Source: SIG480 sp045586595 | GTDB taxonomy: Bacteria > Bacillota > Clostridia > Oscillospirales > JAAYXM01 | NCBI GenBank assembly: GCA_045586595.1 | Contig: JAZNAQ010000015.1 | Span: 1-49,799, forward strand | Reading direction: 5' to 3' | Length of the DNA stretch: 49,799 nucleotides | Shown here: one piece after another, positions 32,631 through 40,954 of the stretch | Layout: the number at the start of each line of letters is the position of its first letter | How positions within the stretch are numbered: the stretch's first letter is position 1 | Made by a program: the position numbers and the translations under genes | The notes under the pieces: model-generated | Told to the model about the DNA's origin: nothing | The model's database searches: none | Seen by the model: the letters and a program-made list of their open reading frames with translations, nothing else

Positions 32631-33407
32631 TTGATACACGGTAAGGTTGAAATATGCGGCGTTAACACGTCGAAATTAAAGGTTCTTTCAGGCGACGAAA
32701 CATATAACTTGCTAAAAAAATACCGGAGCGGTGATACCTCTGCGCGGGACGAGCTTATATCGGGAAATTTGAGGCTCGTATTAAGCGTAATACAGCGATT
32801 TTCAAACCGCGGCGAAATGGTAGATGACTTATTTCAGGTAGGGTGCGTAGGGCTCATCAAAGCAATAGACAACTTTGACATCACATTAGGACTGCGCCTC
32901 TCCACATATGCCGTACCCATGGTAATCGGCGAAATCCGCCGCTATCTTCGCGACAACAGTGCAATCCGTGTATCGCGTTCAATGCGCGACACGGCATACC
33001 GCGCGTTGCAGACAAAGGAGCGGCTTATGAACGAAACTCAGCGAGAGCCTAGCGTTGAAGAAATTGCAAAGGCTATGGATATGAAGTGTGAGGATGTTGT
33101 CTTTGCGCTGGACGGGATTATGGACCCAATTTCGCTCTATGAACCTGTATACTCAGACTCAGGCGGCGATACAATCTGCGTTATGGACCAGGTGGGTGAT
33201 ACAAAGAACACAGACGAGAACTGGCTTGAAAAAATTGCTCTTAAGGAGGCGGTATCGCGCCTTAACGACCGTGAACGGCACATACTGTCTCTTCGTTTCT
33301 TTGACGGAAAAACCCAGACCGAGGTGGCAAATGAAATAGGTATAAGCCAGGCGCAGGTTTCTCGCCTTGAAAAAAGCGCTATAGACAGAATAAAAAAACA
33401 GTTATAA
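32631..33407 (+). CDS. sigG: RNA polymerase sporulation sigma factor sigma-G
   Basis: Late forespore sigma factor. The 258-residue product starts IHGKVEICGVNTSKLKVL, close to the Bacillus SigG N terminus (KVEICGVDTSKLPVL). Region 2 (LRLVLSVIQRFSNRGEMVDDLFQVGCVGLIKAIDNFD), region 3 and region 4 (ISQAQVSRLEKSAIDRIKKQL) are intact. I chose the TTG at 32631, since it follows GGGAGG by 10 bases and matches the family N terminus; an earlier TTG (32613) overlaps the ribosome site. TTG start plus long spacing implies weak translation, which fits the tight control of sigma-G in other spore formers. Confidence 0.95.
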   Translation: MIHGKVEICGVNTSKLKVLSGDETYNLLKKYRSGDTSARDELISGNLRLVLSVIQRFSNRGEMVDDLFQVGCVGLIKAIDNFDITLGLRLSTYAVPMVIGEIRRYLRDNSAIRVSRSMRDTAYRALQTKERLMNETQREPSVEEIAKAMDMKCEDVVFALDGIMDPISLYEPVYSDSGGDTICVMDQVGDTKNTDENWLEKIALKEAVSRLNDRERHILSLRFFDGKTQTEVANEIGISQAQVSRLEKSAIDRIKKQL

Positions 33408-33413
33408 AAAGAG

Positions 33414-33446
33414 AAAGGCTGAGAGCAGTCTCTCAGCCTTTTTTAC
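33414..33446. terminator. Shared terminator of sigG and thiT
   Basis: AAAGGCTGAGAG (33414-33425) pairs with CTCTCAGCCTTT (33430-33441) around a 4-base loop, followed by a T-run. The two genes converge here, so it probably serves both. Confidence 0.92.
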
Positions 33447-33994
33447 TATTTTCTTCTTAACATAACAGCATATATCGCCGTTGAGAGGATTACTGTTATA
33501 ACAAGCTCAGGGAGCATATACCCTCCGTTATATAAGAGCGAATAGATCCATACAGGCTGTCCCTCGGGCGCATATACGCCCCAGATAAGGATACCCGTAG
33601 CAAAGTGGCAGAGGAAACGGCAAACAACCGCAACCGTTGTGCCAACACCTATTCCTAACAGCTCATTTTTAAAGAGCTTTGATATTGGGTTTACAAGGCA
33701 TATTACGGTAAATGCAACAACATAATCGAGCGCCACAACCGCGAAAAAATATGCAAGTGTCGCCGTAGGCGGTGCCATAAACCCTACCATCATCTGTATA
33801 AGCGAGTATGCAAAGCAGGCAAGCAGCCCCCAACGAAAATCTTTTATACGAGCACACACGAGCACAAGCGGCACCATGCTCCCGAGAGTTACAGATCCGC
33901 CCTGTGGCGCCTGATAGATGTAGATAAACGACAACACGGTAGCAAGTGCAACCATAACGGCGCACTCAGTAAGTTTTTTTGTTTTTGTTTGCAT
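33446..33994 (-). CDS. thiT: ThiT, thiamine-specific ECF transporter S component
   Basis: ThiT binds thiamine and works with the shared energising module EcfA-EcfA'-EcfT to import it. The 182-residue product has six membrane segments and the family loop region IYIYQAPQGGSVTLGSMVPLVLVCARI plus the C-terminal AYMLPEL-like segment (YNGGYMLPELVITVI). I chose the ATG at 33994 (AGGAGAT upstream); the frame extends 23 codons upstream into the leader terminator. It stands under a TPP riboswitch, which confirms the substrate prediction. Confidence 0.93.
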   Translation of the reverse strand: MQTKTKKLTECAVMVALATVLSFIYIYQAPQGGSVTLGSMVPLVLVCARIKDFRWGLLACFAYSLIQMMVGFMAPPTATLAYFFAVVALDYVVAFTVICLVNPISKLFKNELLGIGVGTTVAVVCRFLCHFATGILIWGVYAPEGQPVWIYSLLYNGGYMLPELVITVILSTAIYAVMLRRK

Positions 33995-34017
33995 AATAAA
34001 GATCTCCTTTAAAGTAA

Positions 34018-34052
34018 AAATCACGCTTTGCGGATTATGCAAAACGTGATTT
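34018..34052 (-). terminator. Riboswitch expression platform: terminator before thiT
   Basis: On the minus strand a 14-base-pair stem (34052-34039 with 34031-34018, one G-U pair, 7-base loop) ends in TTTTT. An alternative pairing is visible: GCGGATAATGC in the 3' part of the aptamer (34095-34085) with GCATAATCCGC (34040-34030, one mismatch), enclosing TGATTT/AAATCA. That structure would destroy the terminator, so thiamine shortage should allow readthrough into thiT. Confidence 0.75.
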
Positions 34053-34070
34053 ACGTAAATCAAAATGAAA

Positions 34071-34168
34071 GCTTTCCTACGTCGGCATTATCCGCATCAG
34101 GTTCACGGGTTACGGACAACAACATGCCCGCTCTCAGCCGAGTTGCACTCAGCACCCCTATTCAGTTG
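34071..34168 (-). ncRNA. TPP riboswitch (THI element) aptamer
   Basis: On the minus strand the conserved THI-box segments appear in order: GGGGTGC (near 34160), GGCTGAGAG (near 34136), ACCC and GAACCTGATGCGGATAATGCC (34106-34084). These form the TPP aptamer with its two arms. It precedes thiT, with a terminator platform between, so TPP should turn thiT off. Confidence 0.95.
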
Positions 34169-34186
34169 TGTGGGCATATTATACAC

Positions 34187-34501
34187 CTAAAACTTTACTG
34201 TGTCAAGTCTTCTTAGCAGTTCCATTGTCTTTTCAGGTGCTATGCCGAATGCCGCTATTATTGCTAAATTTAACAACATCAGTAGCGGAATAAGTATTTT
34301 GAACTTTGTATGCTTTGTCTTGTGTCGAAATTTCTTCATACCGAAATATGCGCCCACCGCACCGAAAAACACCGCACACAGTATCAGTGTCTTTTCGGGT
34401 ATACGCCACCTGCCCGTCTTGGCCTTCCACTTATCTATACCGTAGAGCAGAAAAACGCCGATGTTCCACACTACATATGCGACAATCAAATACCTGTTCA
34501 T
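34187..34501 (-). CDS. DUF1294 family membrane protein
   Basis: A 104-residue protein with three to four hydrophobic segments and the DUF1294 pattern: YGIDKWKAKTGRWRIPEKTLILCAVFFGAVGAYFGMKKFRHKTKHTKFKI. The conserved basic loop with RHKTKH lies on the cytoplasmic side. Function is not established. It starts 10 bases after the rluD stop and ends just ahead of the TPP riboswitch, so it is the last gene of the long minus-strand run that starts with miaB. Confidence 0.85.
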   Translation of the reverse strand: MNRYLIVAYVVWNIGVFLLYGIDKWKAKTGRWRIPEKTLILCAVFFGAVGAYFGMKKFRHKTKHTKFKILIPLLMLLNLAIIAAFGIAPEKTMELLRRLDTVKF

Positions 34502-34511
34502 AGCTTATCCC

Positions 34512-35411
34512 CTATCTTGCGCGAAGTTTTCTGAGAATTTCGCCGAAATAGTCCGGCAGCTCCGACTCAAAGTACATTTTCTCATTTGTCCTCGGATGAA
34601 CAAAGGTTACATTTTTTGAATGAAGACATTGCCCCTCTATCCCAAGCTTGTCGCGTGCACCATACACCCTGTCACCCACAACGGGATGGCCTGTATGCGA
34701 CATATGCACGCGAATCTGATGCGTTCTGCCCGTTTCGAGAATGCAGGAGACATATGTAAAGCCCGGATAGCGTTCAATTACTGTATAATGCGTGGTTGCA
34801 GGCTTTGAATTACTTTCTGTCACAGCCATTTTCTTGCGTTCTGTACGGTGTCTCCCTATAGGTGCAGAGATTGTTCCTGTATCGTCGCGGAGATTCCCTA
34901 TAACTACCGTGTGATACTCACGCCGGACTGTATGCTCCTTAATCTGTGCGGCAAGGCTGTTATGAGCAACATCGTTTTTTGCAACGAGCATGAGCCCGCT
35001 TGTGTCCTTATCAAGCCTGTGGACTATGCCCGGACGCAGTACGCCATTTATCGCAGAAAGCTCCGCTCCGCAGTGAAACATAAGCGCGTTTACAAGCGTT
35101 CCGTCCCAGTTGCCTGCCGCAGGGTGAACAACCATTCCCCGCGCCTTATTTATAACAAGCAGGTCACTGTCCTCATAAACAATATCAAGCGGTATATCTT
35201 GCGCTACTACGTCTATCTCGCGAGGCTCGGGGATTGTAACTTCAACCTCATCGCCCAAGCGCATCTTATAGTTCTTTTTAAGCGCCAAAACGCCGCCGCC
35301 CTCAATGAGGGCCGCTGCGGCGTTTCTTGTAATATCAAGTTTTTCGGCGATAAAGACATCAAGTCTTTTACCTTCATCACAAGCATCTGCCGTAAGGCGA
35401 GTTTTATTCAT
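34512..35411 (-). CDS. RluA/RluD-family pseudouridine synthase
   Basis: RNA pseudouridine synthase, of the RluD/YlyB type that acts on 23S rRNA or tRNA. The 299-residue product has an N-terminal S4-like domain (about residues 10-60, LDVFIAEKLDITRNAAAALIEGGGVLALKKNYKMRLGDEVEV), the catalytic motif HRLDKDTSGLML (Asp at about residue 138), and ETGRTHQIRVHMSHTGHPVVGD. I chose the ATG at 35411, which overlaps the lspA stop by 8 bases. LspA followed by this gene is conserved across Firmicutes. Confidence 0.93.
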   Translation of the reverse strand: MNKTRLTADACDEGKRLDVFIAEKLDITRNAAAALIEGGGVLALKKNYKMRLGDEVEVTIPEPREIDVVAQDIPLDIVYEDSDLLVINKARGMVVHPAAGNWDGTLVNALMFHCGAELSAINGVLRPGIVHRLDKDTSGLMLVAKNDVAHNSLAAQIKEHTVRREYHTVVIGNLRDDTGTISAPIGRHRTERKKMAVTESNSKPATTHYTVIERYPGFTYVSCILETGRTHQIRVHMSHTGHPVVGDRVYGARDKLGIEGQCLHSKNVTFVHPRTNEKMYFESELPDYFGEILRKLRAR

Positions 35412-35874
35412 GCTTCTTTTCCGCCTTATCATCATAGAAAAATATTGCATAGATAAAGAAGATCACGGCGCCAACTGTAACACATATATCAGCCACGTTA
35501 AACACAGGGAAGTTGATAAGCTCAAAGTCGAACATATCTACCACTGCGCCCCTCAAAACTCTGTCGATAAGATTGCCGAGCGCTCCTGACAGTATGAGTG
35601 TTATGCCCCATGTGCCAAGGTTTGACTTTATCTTCTTTGATGCGAGGATATATATCATCGCCAAACACGCAACTATAGGAATAATTATAAGGATAGCAGT
35701 CCTTCCCTGAAGCATCGAGAACGCGGCACCCGTATTCTCAACATAACGAAGGTTAAACACTCCGTCAATTATTGAAATTTTGCTTATCGGTTGAAGGCTG
35801 CTTACTGCCCAGAGCTTTGTAGCTTGGTCAAGTGCTGTGAGAAGTATTACAGTCAAAAACTGAAGTATCAACAA
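35404..35874 (-). CDS. lspA: Lipoprotein signal peptidase II
   Basis: LspA removes signal peptides from diacylglyceryl prolipoproteins at the lipobox Cys. The 156-residue membrane protein has four hydrophobic segments and both catalytic aspartates: GALGNLIDR (about residue 107) and FNVADI (about residue 129), along with YVENTGAAFSM. It lies directly before rluD (overlap 8 bases) and after ileS (gap 9). Substrates may include the adaptor at 22700 if its LGSC is a lipobox. Confidence 0.95.
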   Translation of the reverse strand: MLILQFLTVILLTALDQATKLWAVSSLQPISKISIIDGVFNLRYVENTGAAFSMLQGRTAILIIIPIVACLAMIYILASKKIKSNLGTWGITLILSGALGNLIDRVLRGAVVDMFDFELINFPVFNVADICVTVGAVIFFIYAIFFYDDKAEKKHE

Positions 35875-35883
35875 CTTATCCGT

Positions 35884-38655
35884 CTACTCCTTAACAACAG
35901 CTGTGCAGCGCGGGCAGAGCTCAGGATGGTCTGCATCTGTGCCTGCATTCTCAGAGAATGTCCAGCAACGCGGGCACTTTACGCCGGATGCCTTAGAAAT
36001 CTTAACTTCAATATCCTCAAGAGTTGTTCCAAGCGAGTCATTCTTCTTTACTTCAACCGCAGAAACGATAAAGAGCTTGGGAAGCTCAGGTTGAGCATTA
36101 ATGAAGTCATACTCCTCGCCGTTTGCAAAAATCTCTACCTTTGCTTCAAGAGACTTGCCTATTTCTTTAGCAGCACGGGCTTCTTCGAGCGAGCGGTTTA
36201 CACGGTCGCGGAGAGCCTGGACCTTTTCCCACTTCTGCTCAAGTTCTGCGTCAAGAACAGCTTCGTCCACCTTCGGCATGTCGTTGAGCATTGCATTCTC
36301 AAGGCGTACGCCGTCATGATGAGGCATTGCCTTCCAGATTTCATCGCTTGTGAATGCGAGAATCGGGCAAAGAATTCGTACGAGTGAGTCAAGAATGTGG
36401 TAGATAACAGTCTGTGCGCCACGGCGGGATTCGCTTTCAACACCGTCGCAGTAGAGCCTGTCTTTAATAACGTCGAGATAGAAGTTTGACATATCTACAA
36501 CACAGAAGTTGTGTACAGCGTGAACAACCGTATAGAACTCATACTTATCATACGCATCAAGACAACGCTTGATAAGTGTATTAAGGCGCGAAAGTGCCCA
36601 TCTGTCCATCTCGCAAAGCTCATTTGCCGGAACACATCTGTTCGGGTCAAAGCCGTCGAGATTTCCGAGAATATATCTCGATGTATTTCTTATCTTAAGG
36701 TATGTGTCTGAGAGTTGCTTGAATATCGCATCAGAGCATCTCATATCCTGGCGGTAATCTGCAGATGCCGCCCAGAGGCGAAGAACGTCTGCGCCGTATT
36801 TTTCAATAATTTCCTCAGGGGCAACACCGTTGCCGAGCGACTTATGCATAGCCTTACCCTCGCCGTCAACAGTCCAGCCATGGGTAAGAACCTGACGATA
36901 CGGAGCCTCGCCGCGAAGCGCAACAGCCGTGAGAAGAGATGACTGGAACCAACCGCGATACTGGTCTGCACCTTCAAGGTAAAGGTCTGCCGGCCAGCAT
37001 TTCGGAGAGTCAAGCTCCATTGAAGCGATGTGGGTAGAGCCGGAGTCAAACCAACCATCAAGCGTATCGGTTTCTTTTGTGAAGTGAGTGCCGCCGCAAT
37101 GTGGGCAGACATAGCCCTCGGGCATGAGCTCTGAGACTTCCATCTCAAACCATGCATTTGAGCCGCGCTCGCCGAATATTTTAGCTATTTTCTCTATTGT
37201 TGCATCGTCGCATATCGGCTTTTTACAATCCTCGCAATAGAAAACAGGAATCGGGAGACCCCAATGACGCTGACGTGAAATACACCAGTCTGCACGCTCG
37301 CGTACCATTGATACAATACGGTCATAGCCCCACTCAGGGAACCACTGTACTTTACCGCAAGCCTTTACAGCCTCGTCCTTAAACGCATCTACCGAGCAGA
37401 ACCACTGGTCTGTTGCGCGGAAAATTATCGGGCCCTTACATCTCCAGCAATGCGGATAGCTGTGAACAATATCCTCTGATGCAAAAAGCGCACCGGATTC
37501 TTTCATATCTGCAAGTATTGCAGGGTTAGACTCATCTGTTGTCATGCCTGCATACTTTCCTGCATAATCGGTATGGCGGCCGCTGTCGTCAACCGGAACA
37601 ACCATTTCCATGCCATATCTGCGGCAGGTCTGGTAGTCGTCGGCACCAAAGCCCGGAGCTGTATGAACGCAACCTGTACCTGACTCCATAGTTACATAGT
37701 CTGCAAGGAGAAGACGCGATGTCTTTGGCAGGAACGGGTGGTCTGCAAGCATATTCTCAAAGAATGCGCCCGGGTGATGGTCAATGACCTCAAAGCTGTC
37801 AAAGCCACCGATTTTCATAACCTTTCCGGCAAGAGCTTCTGCCATGATGTAGTTCTCGCCATTAGGTGCCTTTACAATTACATATTCCTCAGACGGGTTC
37901 ATCGCAATAGCGAGGTTTCCGGGAAGCGTCCAGATTGTAGTTGTCCATATTACAAAATATGTCTTTGAAAGGTCGATACCCGAGAGTTTTCCGAGGTCAT
38001 CGTTTACCTTGAATTTGACGTAAACGGTTGTACACGGGTCGTCTTTATATTCAATCTCTGCCTCTGCAAGCGCAGTCTCGTCCTTCGGGCACCAGTAAAC
38101 AGGCTTAAGCCCCTTATAGATATAGCCCTTCTTATACATTTCACCGAAGATTTTAACCTCTTCAGCCTCAAACTTCGGGTCCATTGTAAGGTAAGGGTTT
38201 TCCCAGTCGCCGAGTGCACCGAGGCGTTTGAACTGGCCGCGCTGAACATCGACAAACTTTTCCGCAAATTCCTTACATGCCGTGCGGAACTCCGGAATTG
38301 ACATATGCTTGCGGTCGAGCTTGTTCTGCTTGATAATAGCAGACTCAATGGGCATGCCGTGGTTGTCCCAGCCCGGTGTGTACGGAGCTGAGAAGCCTGC
38401 CATATTTTTGTATCTTACGATAAAGTCTTTAAGGCACTTATTCATCGCTGTGCCCATATGTATGCTTCCGTTAGAGAACGGAGGGCCATCGTGGAGGATA
38501 AACTGGGGCCTCCCCGCGTTTTTCTCCATAAGCTTTTCATAAAGTTTGTCGTTTTCCCATGCAGCGAGCATATCAGGCTCGCGTTTTGGAAGACCTGCAC
38601 GCATCGGAAACTCGGTCCTCGGCAGGTTTATTGTGCTGTTATAATCCTGAGACAT
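35884..38655 (-). CDS. ileS: Isoleucyl-tRNA synthetase
   Basis: Class I synthetase that charges tRNA-Ile. The 923-residue product has the HIGH-type motif as NGSIHMGTAMN (about residue 60), the editing domain (TTTIWTLPGNLAIAM), the WFDSGSTHIASMELD motif, and the second signature near residue 598, which reads KAMHKSLGN rather than KMSKSLGN. The C-terminal zinc module CPRCWTFSEN...CPRC is complete. No T-box leader precedes it: only 32 bases separate it from divIVA. It is located between divIVA and lspA, as in many Firmicutes. Confidence 0.97.
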   Translation of the reverse strand: MSQDYNSTINLPRTEFPMRAGLPKREPDMLAAWENDKLYEKLMEKNAGRPQFILHDGPPFSNGSIHMGTAMNKCLKDFIVRYKNMAGFSAPYTPGWDNHGMPIESAIIKQNKLDRKHMSIPEFRTACKEFAEKFVDVQRGQFKRLGALGDWENPYLTMDPKFEAEEVKIFGEMYKKGYIYKGLKPVYWCPKDETALAEAEIEYKDDPCTTVYVKFKVNDDLGKLSGIDLSKTYFVIWTTTIWTLPGNLAIAMNPSEEYVIVKAPNGENYIMAEALAGKVMKIGGFDSFEVIDHHPGAFFENMLADHPFLPKTSRLLLADYVTMESGTGCVHTAPGFGADDYQTCRRYGMEMVVPVDDSGRHTDYAGKYAGMTTDESNPAILADMKESGALFASEDIVHSYPHCWRCKGPIIFRATDQWFCSVDAFKDEAVKACGKVQWFPEWGYDRIVSMVRERADWCISRQRHWGLPIPVFYCEDCKKPICDDATIEKIAKIFGERGSNAWFEMEVSELMPEGYVCPHCGGTHFTKETDTLDGWFDSGSTHIASMELDSPKCWPADLYLEGADQYRGWFQSSLLTAVALRGEAPYRQVLTHGWTVDGEGKAMHKSLGNGVAPEEIIEKYGADVLRLWAASADYRQDMRCSDAIFKQLSDTYLKIRNTSRYILGNLDGFDPNRCVPANELCEMDRWALSRLNTLIKRCLDAYDKYEFYTVVHAVHNFCVVDMSNFYLDVIKDRLYCDGVESESRRGAQTVIYHILDSLVRILCPILAFTSDEIWKAMPHHDGVRLENAMLNDMPKVDEAVLDAELEQKWEKVQALRDRVNRSLEEARAAKEIGKSLEAKVEIFANGEEYDFINAQPELPKLFIVSAVEVKKNDSLGTTLEDIEVKISKASGVKCPRCWTFSENAGTDADHPELCPRCTAVVKE

Positions 38656-38687
38656 TATAAGTAACTCCCTCTTGCTGTATCGTTATT

Positions 38688-39467
38688 TTAGTCTTCGTTT
38701 TTTATATCATAATCTGTGCCGAATCTGAGGTTTTCAAACTCAACGCGGCGACGCTTTACAGGCTTTTCAGCCTCTGCCTCAAGCGCGTTCATTTCCTCCT
38801 CGGTGGGCACATTCTTGTTTTCGAATGAAATTGTGTCGGACACCTTTTTCATATCGGCATCCTCGTCTGCACTGTTCTGTACAGGCGCGGCTGCAGCCGC
38901 CTTGCGAGCAAGTTCTTCCTCCTCAAGCCTTACCTTTTCATCAAGAGACTTTGCAATCTCGTCGATTGTGTCAGTCATCTTTGAATCCGGCTCTGCCGGA
39001 GTTTCAACCGCCGGAGCAACAGCATCTTTAATGGCGACGAACTTCTCACTCTCTGCCTTAAACATGGCTGTTATGTTGTCTATAAACTCAGCGGTTGCTG
39101 CCTTTGCATCGGCAAGCTTTCTTTCTTCTGCCGCAACAAGCGCAGTAAGTTCCTTTACTCGAGCTTTTGCGTCATCGCTTGCATTGGCGAGCATTTCCTT
39201 GCTCTTTTTCTCTGCCTCGGCAACCATATCATTTGCCATATTCTGTGCAGTGATGAGAGCTTTGCGCATAGCCTCATCTACACTTCTGTAGTCCTCTACT
39301 GTATCGGCAAGAAGCTTAAGTTTCTTTTTGAGCATTGTGTTTTCTTTAAAGAGCGTTGTATAGTCCTCACTGAGGGCTGCAAATGTCTTATCAACATCGC
39401 CCATATCATATCCGCCGAAAACCGCTTTGTCAAAACGAATCTCCCTGATTTCATTAGGAGTAAACAT
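38688..39467 (-). CDS. divIVA: DivIVA-family cell pole/septum protein
   Basis: DivIVA marks negatively curved membrane at poles and septa and recruits division and sporulation proteins. The 259-residue product has the membrane-binding N terminus (FTPNEIREIRFDKAVFGGYDMGDVDKTFAALSEDY) and a long coiled coil with many Ala, Lys and Glu (about residues 30-150), then an acidic, Ala-rich tail. It lies 20 bases after yggT and before ileS, the usual order. Confidence 0.92.
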   Translation of the reverse strand: MFTPNEIREIRFDKAVFGGYDMGDVDKTFAALSEDYTTLFKENTMLKKKLKLLADTVEDYRSVDEAMRKALITAQNMANDMVAEAEKKSKEMLANASDDAKARVKELTALVAAEERKLADAKAATAEFIDNITAMFKAESEKFVAIKDAVAPAVETPAEPDSKMTDTIDEIAKSLDEKVRLEEEELARKAAAAAPVQNSADEDADMKKVSDTISFENKNVPTEEEMNALEAEAEKPVKRRRVEFENLRFGTDYDIKNED

Positions 39468-39485
39468 TCCCCATCACCTCAAGTT

Positions 39486-39755
39486 TTATATATATATAAG
39501 TATTGTGCGAAGTATATCTATCAGAAGAAACGCAACGAGAACAGAAAAATCGAGCGGGAAACCCTGCAAAAACGGAATTTTCTGAAGCACGTTACGAATA
39601 GGAGCTAAAATAGGCTCCGTTACGGAATATAAGAAGTTCATCACGGCGCCTGTCTGCATCATGGGGAACCATGATATAATTGCGCGCACGATGAACAGAA
39701 GCTCATAAGCACGCAAAAGCGTGGATACGAACATCCGTAATAAATCTATAAGCAT
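39486..39755 (-). CDS. YggT/YlmG family membrane protein
   Basis: An 89-residue protein with two hydrophobic segments and the YggT motif RAIISWFPMMQ...PILAPIRNVLQKIPFLQGFPLDFSVLVAFLLIDIL. It has no settled role; homologues affect division and membrane/cofactor matters in bacteria and plastids. The neighbours are sepF (gap 30) and divIVA (gap 18). Confidence 0.9.
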   Translation of the reverse strand: MLIDLLRMFVSTLLRAYELLFIVRAIISWFPMMQTGAVMNFLYSVTEPILAPIRNVLQKIPFLQGFPLDFSVLVAFLLIDILRTILIYI

Positions 39756-39785
39756 ATTATTTCCCTCTCAAAAACCGGTTACGGC

Positions 39786-40211
39786 TTAAAAGTAGAGTCC
39801 GTTATTTTCGAGCTCGTCGATGAGGTCGCCTTTTAAGTCTACGTTGTACGGAGTAATAATATAGGTGTTGTTAGCAACACGCTTGATCTGGCCGTCGTTA
39901 GTGTATGCCACACCGCTTAAAAAGTCGAGTATGCGGCGTGCAGCGTCTTTGTTGGTTGACTCAAGATTGAGAACAACTGTGCGCTTTTCTTTAAGATGGT
40001 CTGCAATCTCGGTTGCGTTCTCATATCTCTCAGGCTTTACAAGAACAACCTGAAGCTGAGTTGTCGTGTGGATGTTGACAACCCGGTCATCGCGACGTGA
40101 TGAAGCAAACGACTCGCGGCTCTTTGCGCGCTCCTCAACCGGAACAAAATCTTCAAATTCTTCTTCGTCTTCTACCTTTGCCCATTCTTTAAACTTTTCC
40201 ATGAAACCCAT
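39786..40211 (-). CDS. sepF: SepF, FtsZ membrane tether
   Basis: SepF polymerises into rings, binds FtsZ's tail and anchors the Z-ring through an N-terminal amphipathic helix (MGFMEKFKEWAKV). The 141-residue product has an acidic linker and a C-terminal core domain (about 55-141, VVLVKPERYENATEIADHLKEKRTVVLNLESTNKDAARRILDFLSGVAYTNDGQIKRVANNTYIITP). I chose the ATG at 40211 with AGGAGG upstream; the frame extends 31 codons upstream into yggS. As ftsA is not next to ftsZ here, SepF is the probable Z-ring tether. Confidence 0.95.
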   Translation of the reverse strand: MGFMEKFKEWAKVEDEEEFEDFVPVEERAKSRESFASSRRDDRVVNIHTTTQLQVVLVKPERYENATEIADHLKEKRTVVLNLESTNKDAARRILDFLSGVAYTNDGQIKRVANNTYIITPYNVDLKGDLIDELENNGLYF

Positions 40212-40243
40212 AATAGCTTGTCCTCCTGTAAATATATTATTTG

Positions 40244-40942
40244 TTACGCATAATGGCGGGCACCGAATATCCCCGTGCCGACACGAACCATGTTCGCCCC
40301 GCAAAGGATGGCAGTTCTGTAATCGCCACTCATGCCCATAGACAAAAACTCCATACTAATATTATCGTATTTTTTTGCTCCAATGTCAATAAATAATTGC
40401 CTCATTTTTATAAAAAAGCTTTTTTGCGTCTCTTCATCGTGTGAAATCGGGGGTATTGTCATTAAACCGCGCACCCGAATCGACGGAAGCTTTGATATAT
40501 TTTCGATAAGCTCAAAGGCGTCTTTTTCGTCTGCACCGCTTTTACTCTCCTCGCCACCTATATTTATCTCGACAAGTATATCCTGTACAAGTCCGCGCTT
40601 TTCTGCACATTTTGAAATTTCGCCGGCAAGCTTTAGAGAATTTACAGACTGAATCAAATCAACCTTACCCACTATGTATTTGACCTTATTCGTCTGGAGC
40701 GTACCGATGAAGTGCAAAGGTGCGCCCGTATATGCCCCTTGTTCATACTTTTCAAGAAGCTCCTGAACACGGTTTTCGCCGCACGCATCAACACCTGCAT
40801 CAACAGCATCTCGCACCCTGGATGCATCATTCATTTTTGTTGCTGCTACAAGGGTTATATCAGCCCCTGTTTTCCCACAGAGTTTTGCCGCCTCATCTAT
40901 CTCTCGCCTTATCGCGGCGATATTAGCGGATATTTCACCCAT
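40244..40942 (-). CDS. YggS family pyridoxal phosphate homeostasis protein
   Basis: PLP-binding protein that stores and delivers PLP and affects amino-acid balance. The 232-residue product has the family motif TLVAATKM (PLP lysine at about residue 36), ENRVQELLEK, HFIGTLQTNKVKY, LVEINIGGEESKSG and LSMGMSGDYRTAILCGANMVRVG. It stands directly before sepF (32-base gap), a conserved position (ylmE in Bacillus). Confidence 0.93.
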   Translation of the reverse strand: MGEISANIAAIRREIDEAAKLCGKTGADITLVAATKMNDASRVRDAVDAGVDACGENRVQELLEKYEQGAYTGAPLHFIGTLQTNKVKYIVGKVDLIQSVNSLKLAGEISKCAEKRGLVQDILVEINIGGEESKSGADEKDAFELIENISKLPSIRVRGLMTIPPISHDEETQKSFFIKMRQLFIDIGAKKYDNISMEFLSMGMSGDYRTAILCGANMVRVGTGIFGARHYA

Positions 40943-40954
40943 AACCTTATCCCT

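Noticed and set aside
34848..35456. Plus-strand reading frame of 202 codons opposite rluD and lspA
   Set aside because: Its composition (many Arg, Cys and Tyr) is that of a shadow frame, and both minus-strand genes are certain.
38656..38687. T-box leader before ileS
   Set aside because: The gap is only 32 bases, and no specifier hairpin or T-box motif is present.
38716..39291. Plus-strand reading frame of 191 codons opposite divIVA
   Set aside because: It is Ser/Ala-rich low-complexity sequence that mirrors the coiled coil on the other strand, without a ribosome site or family features.
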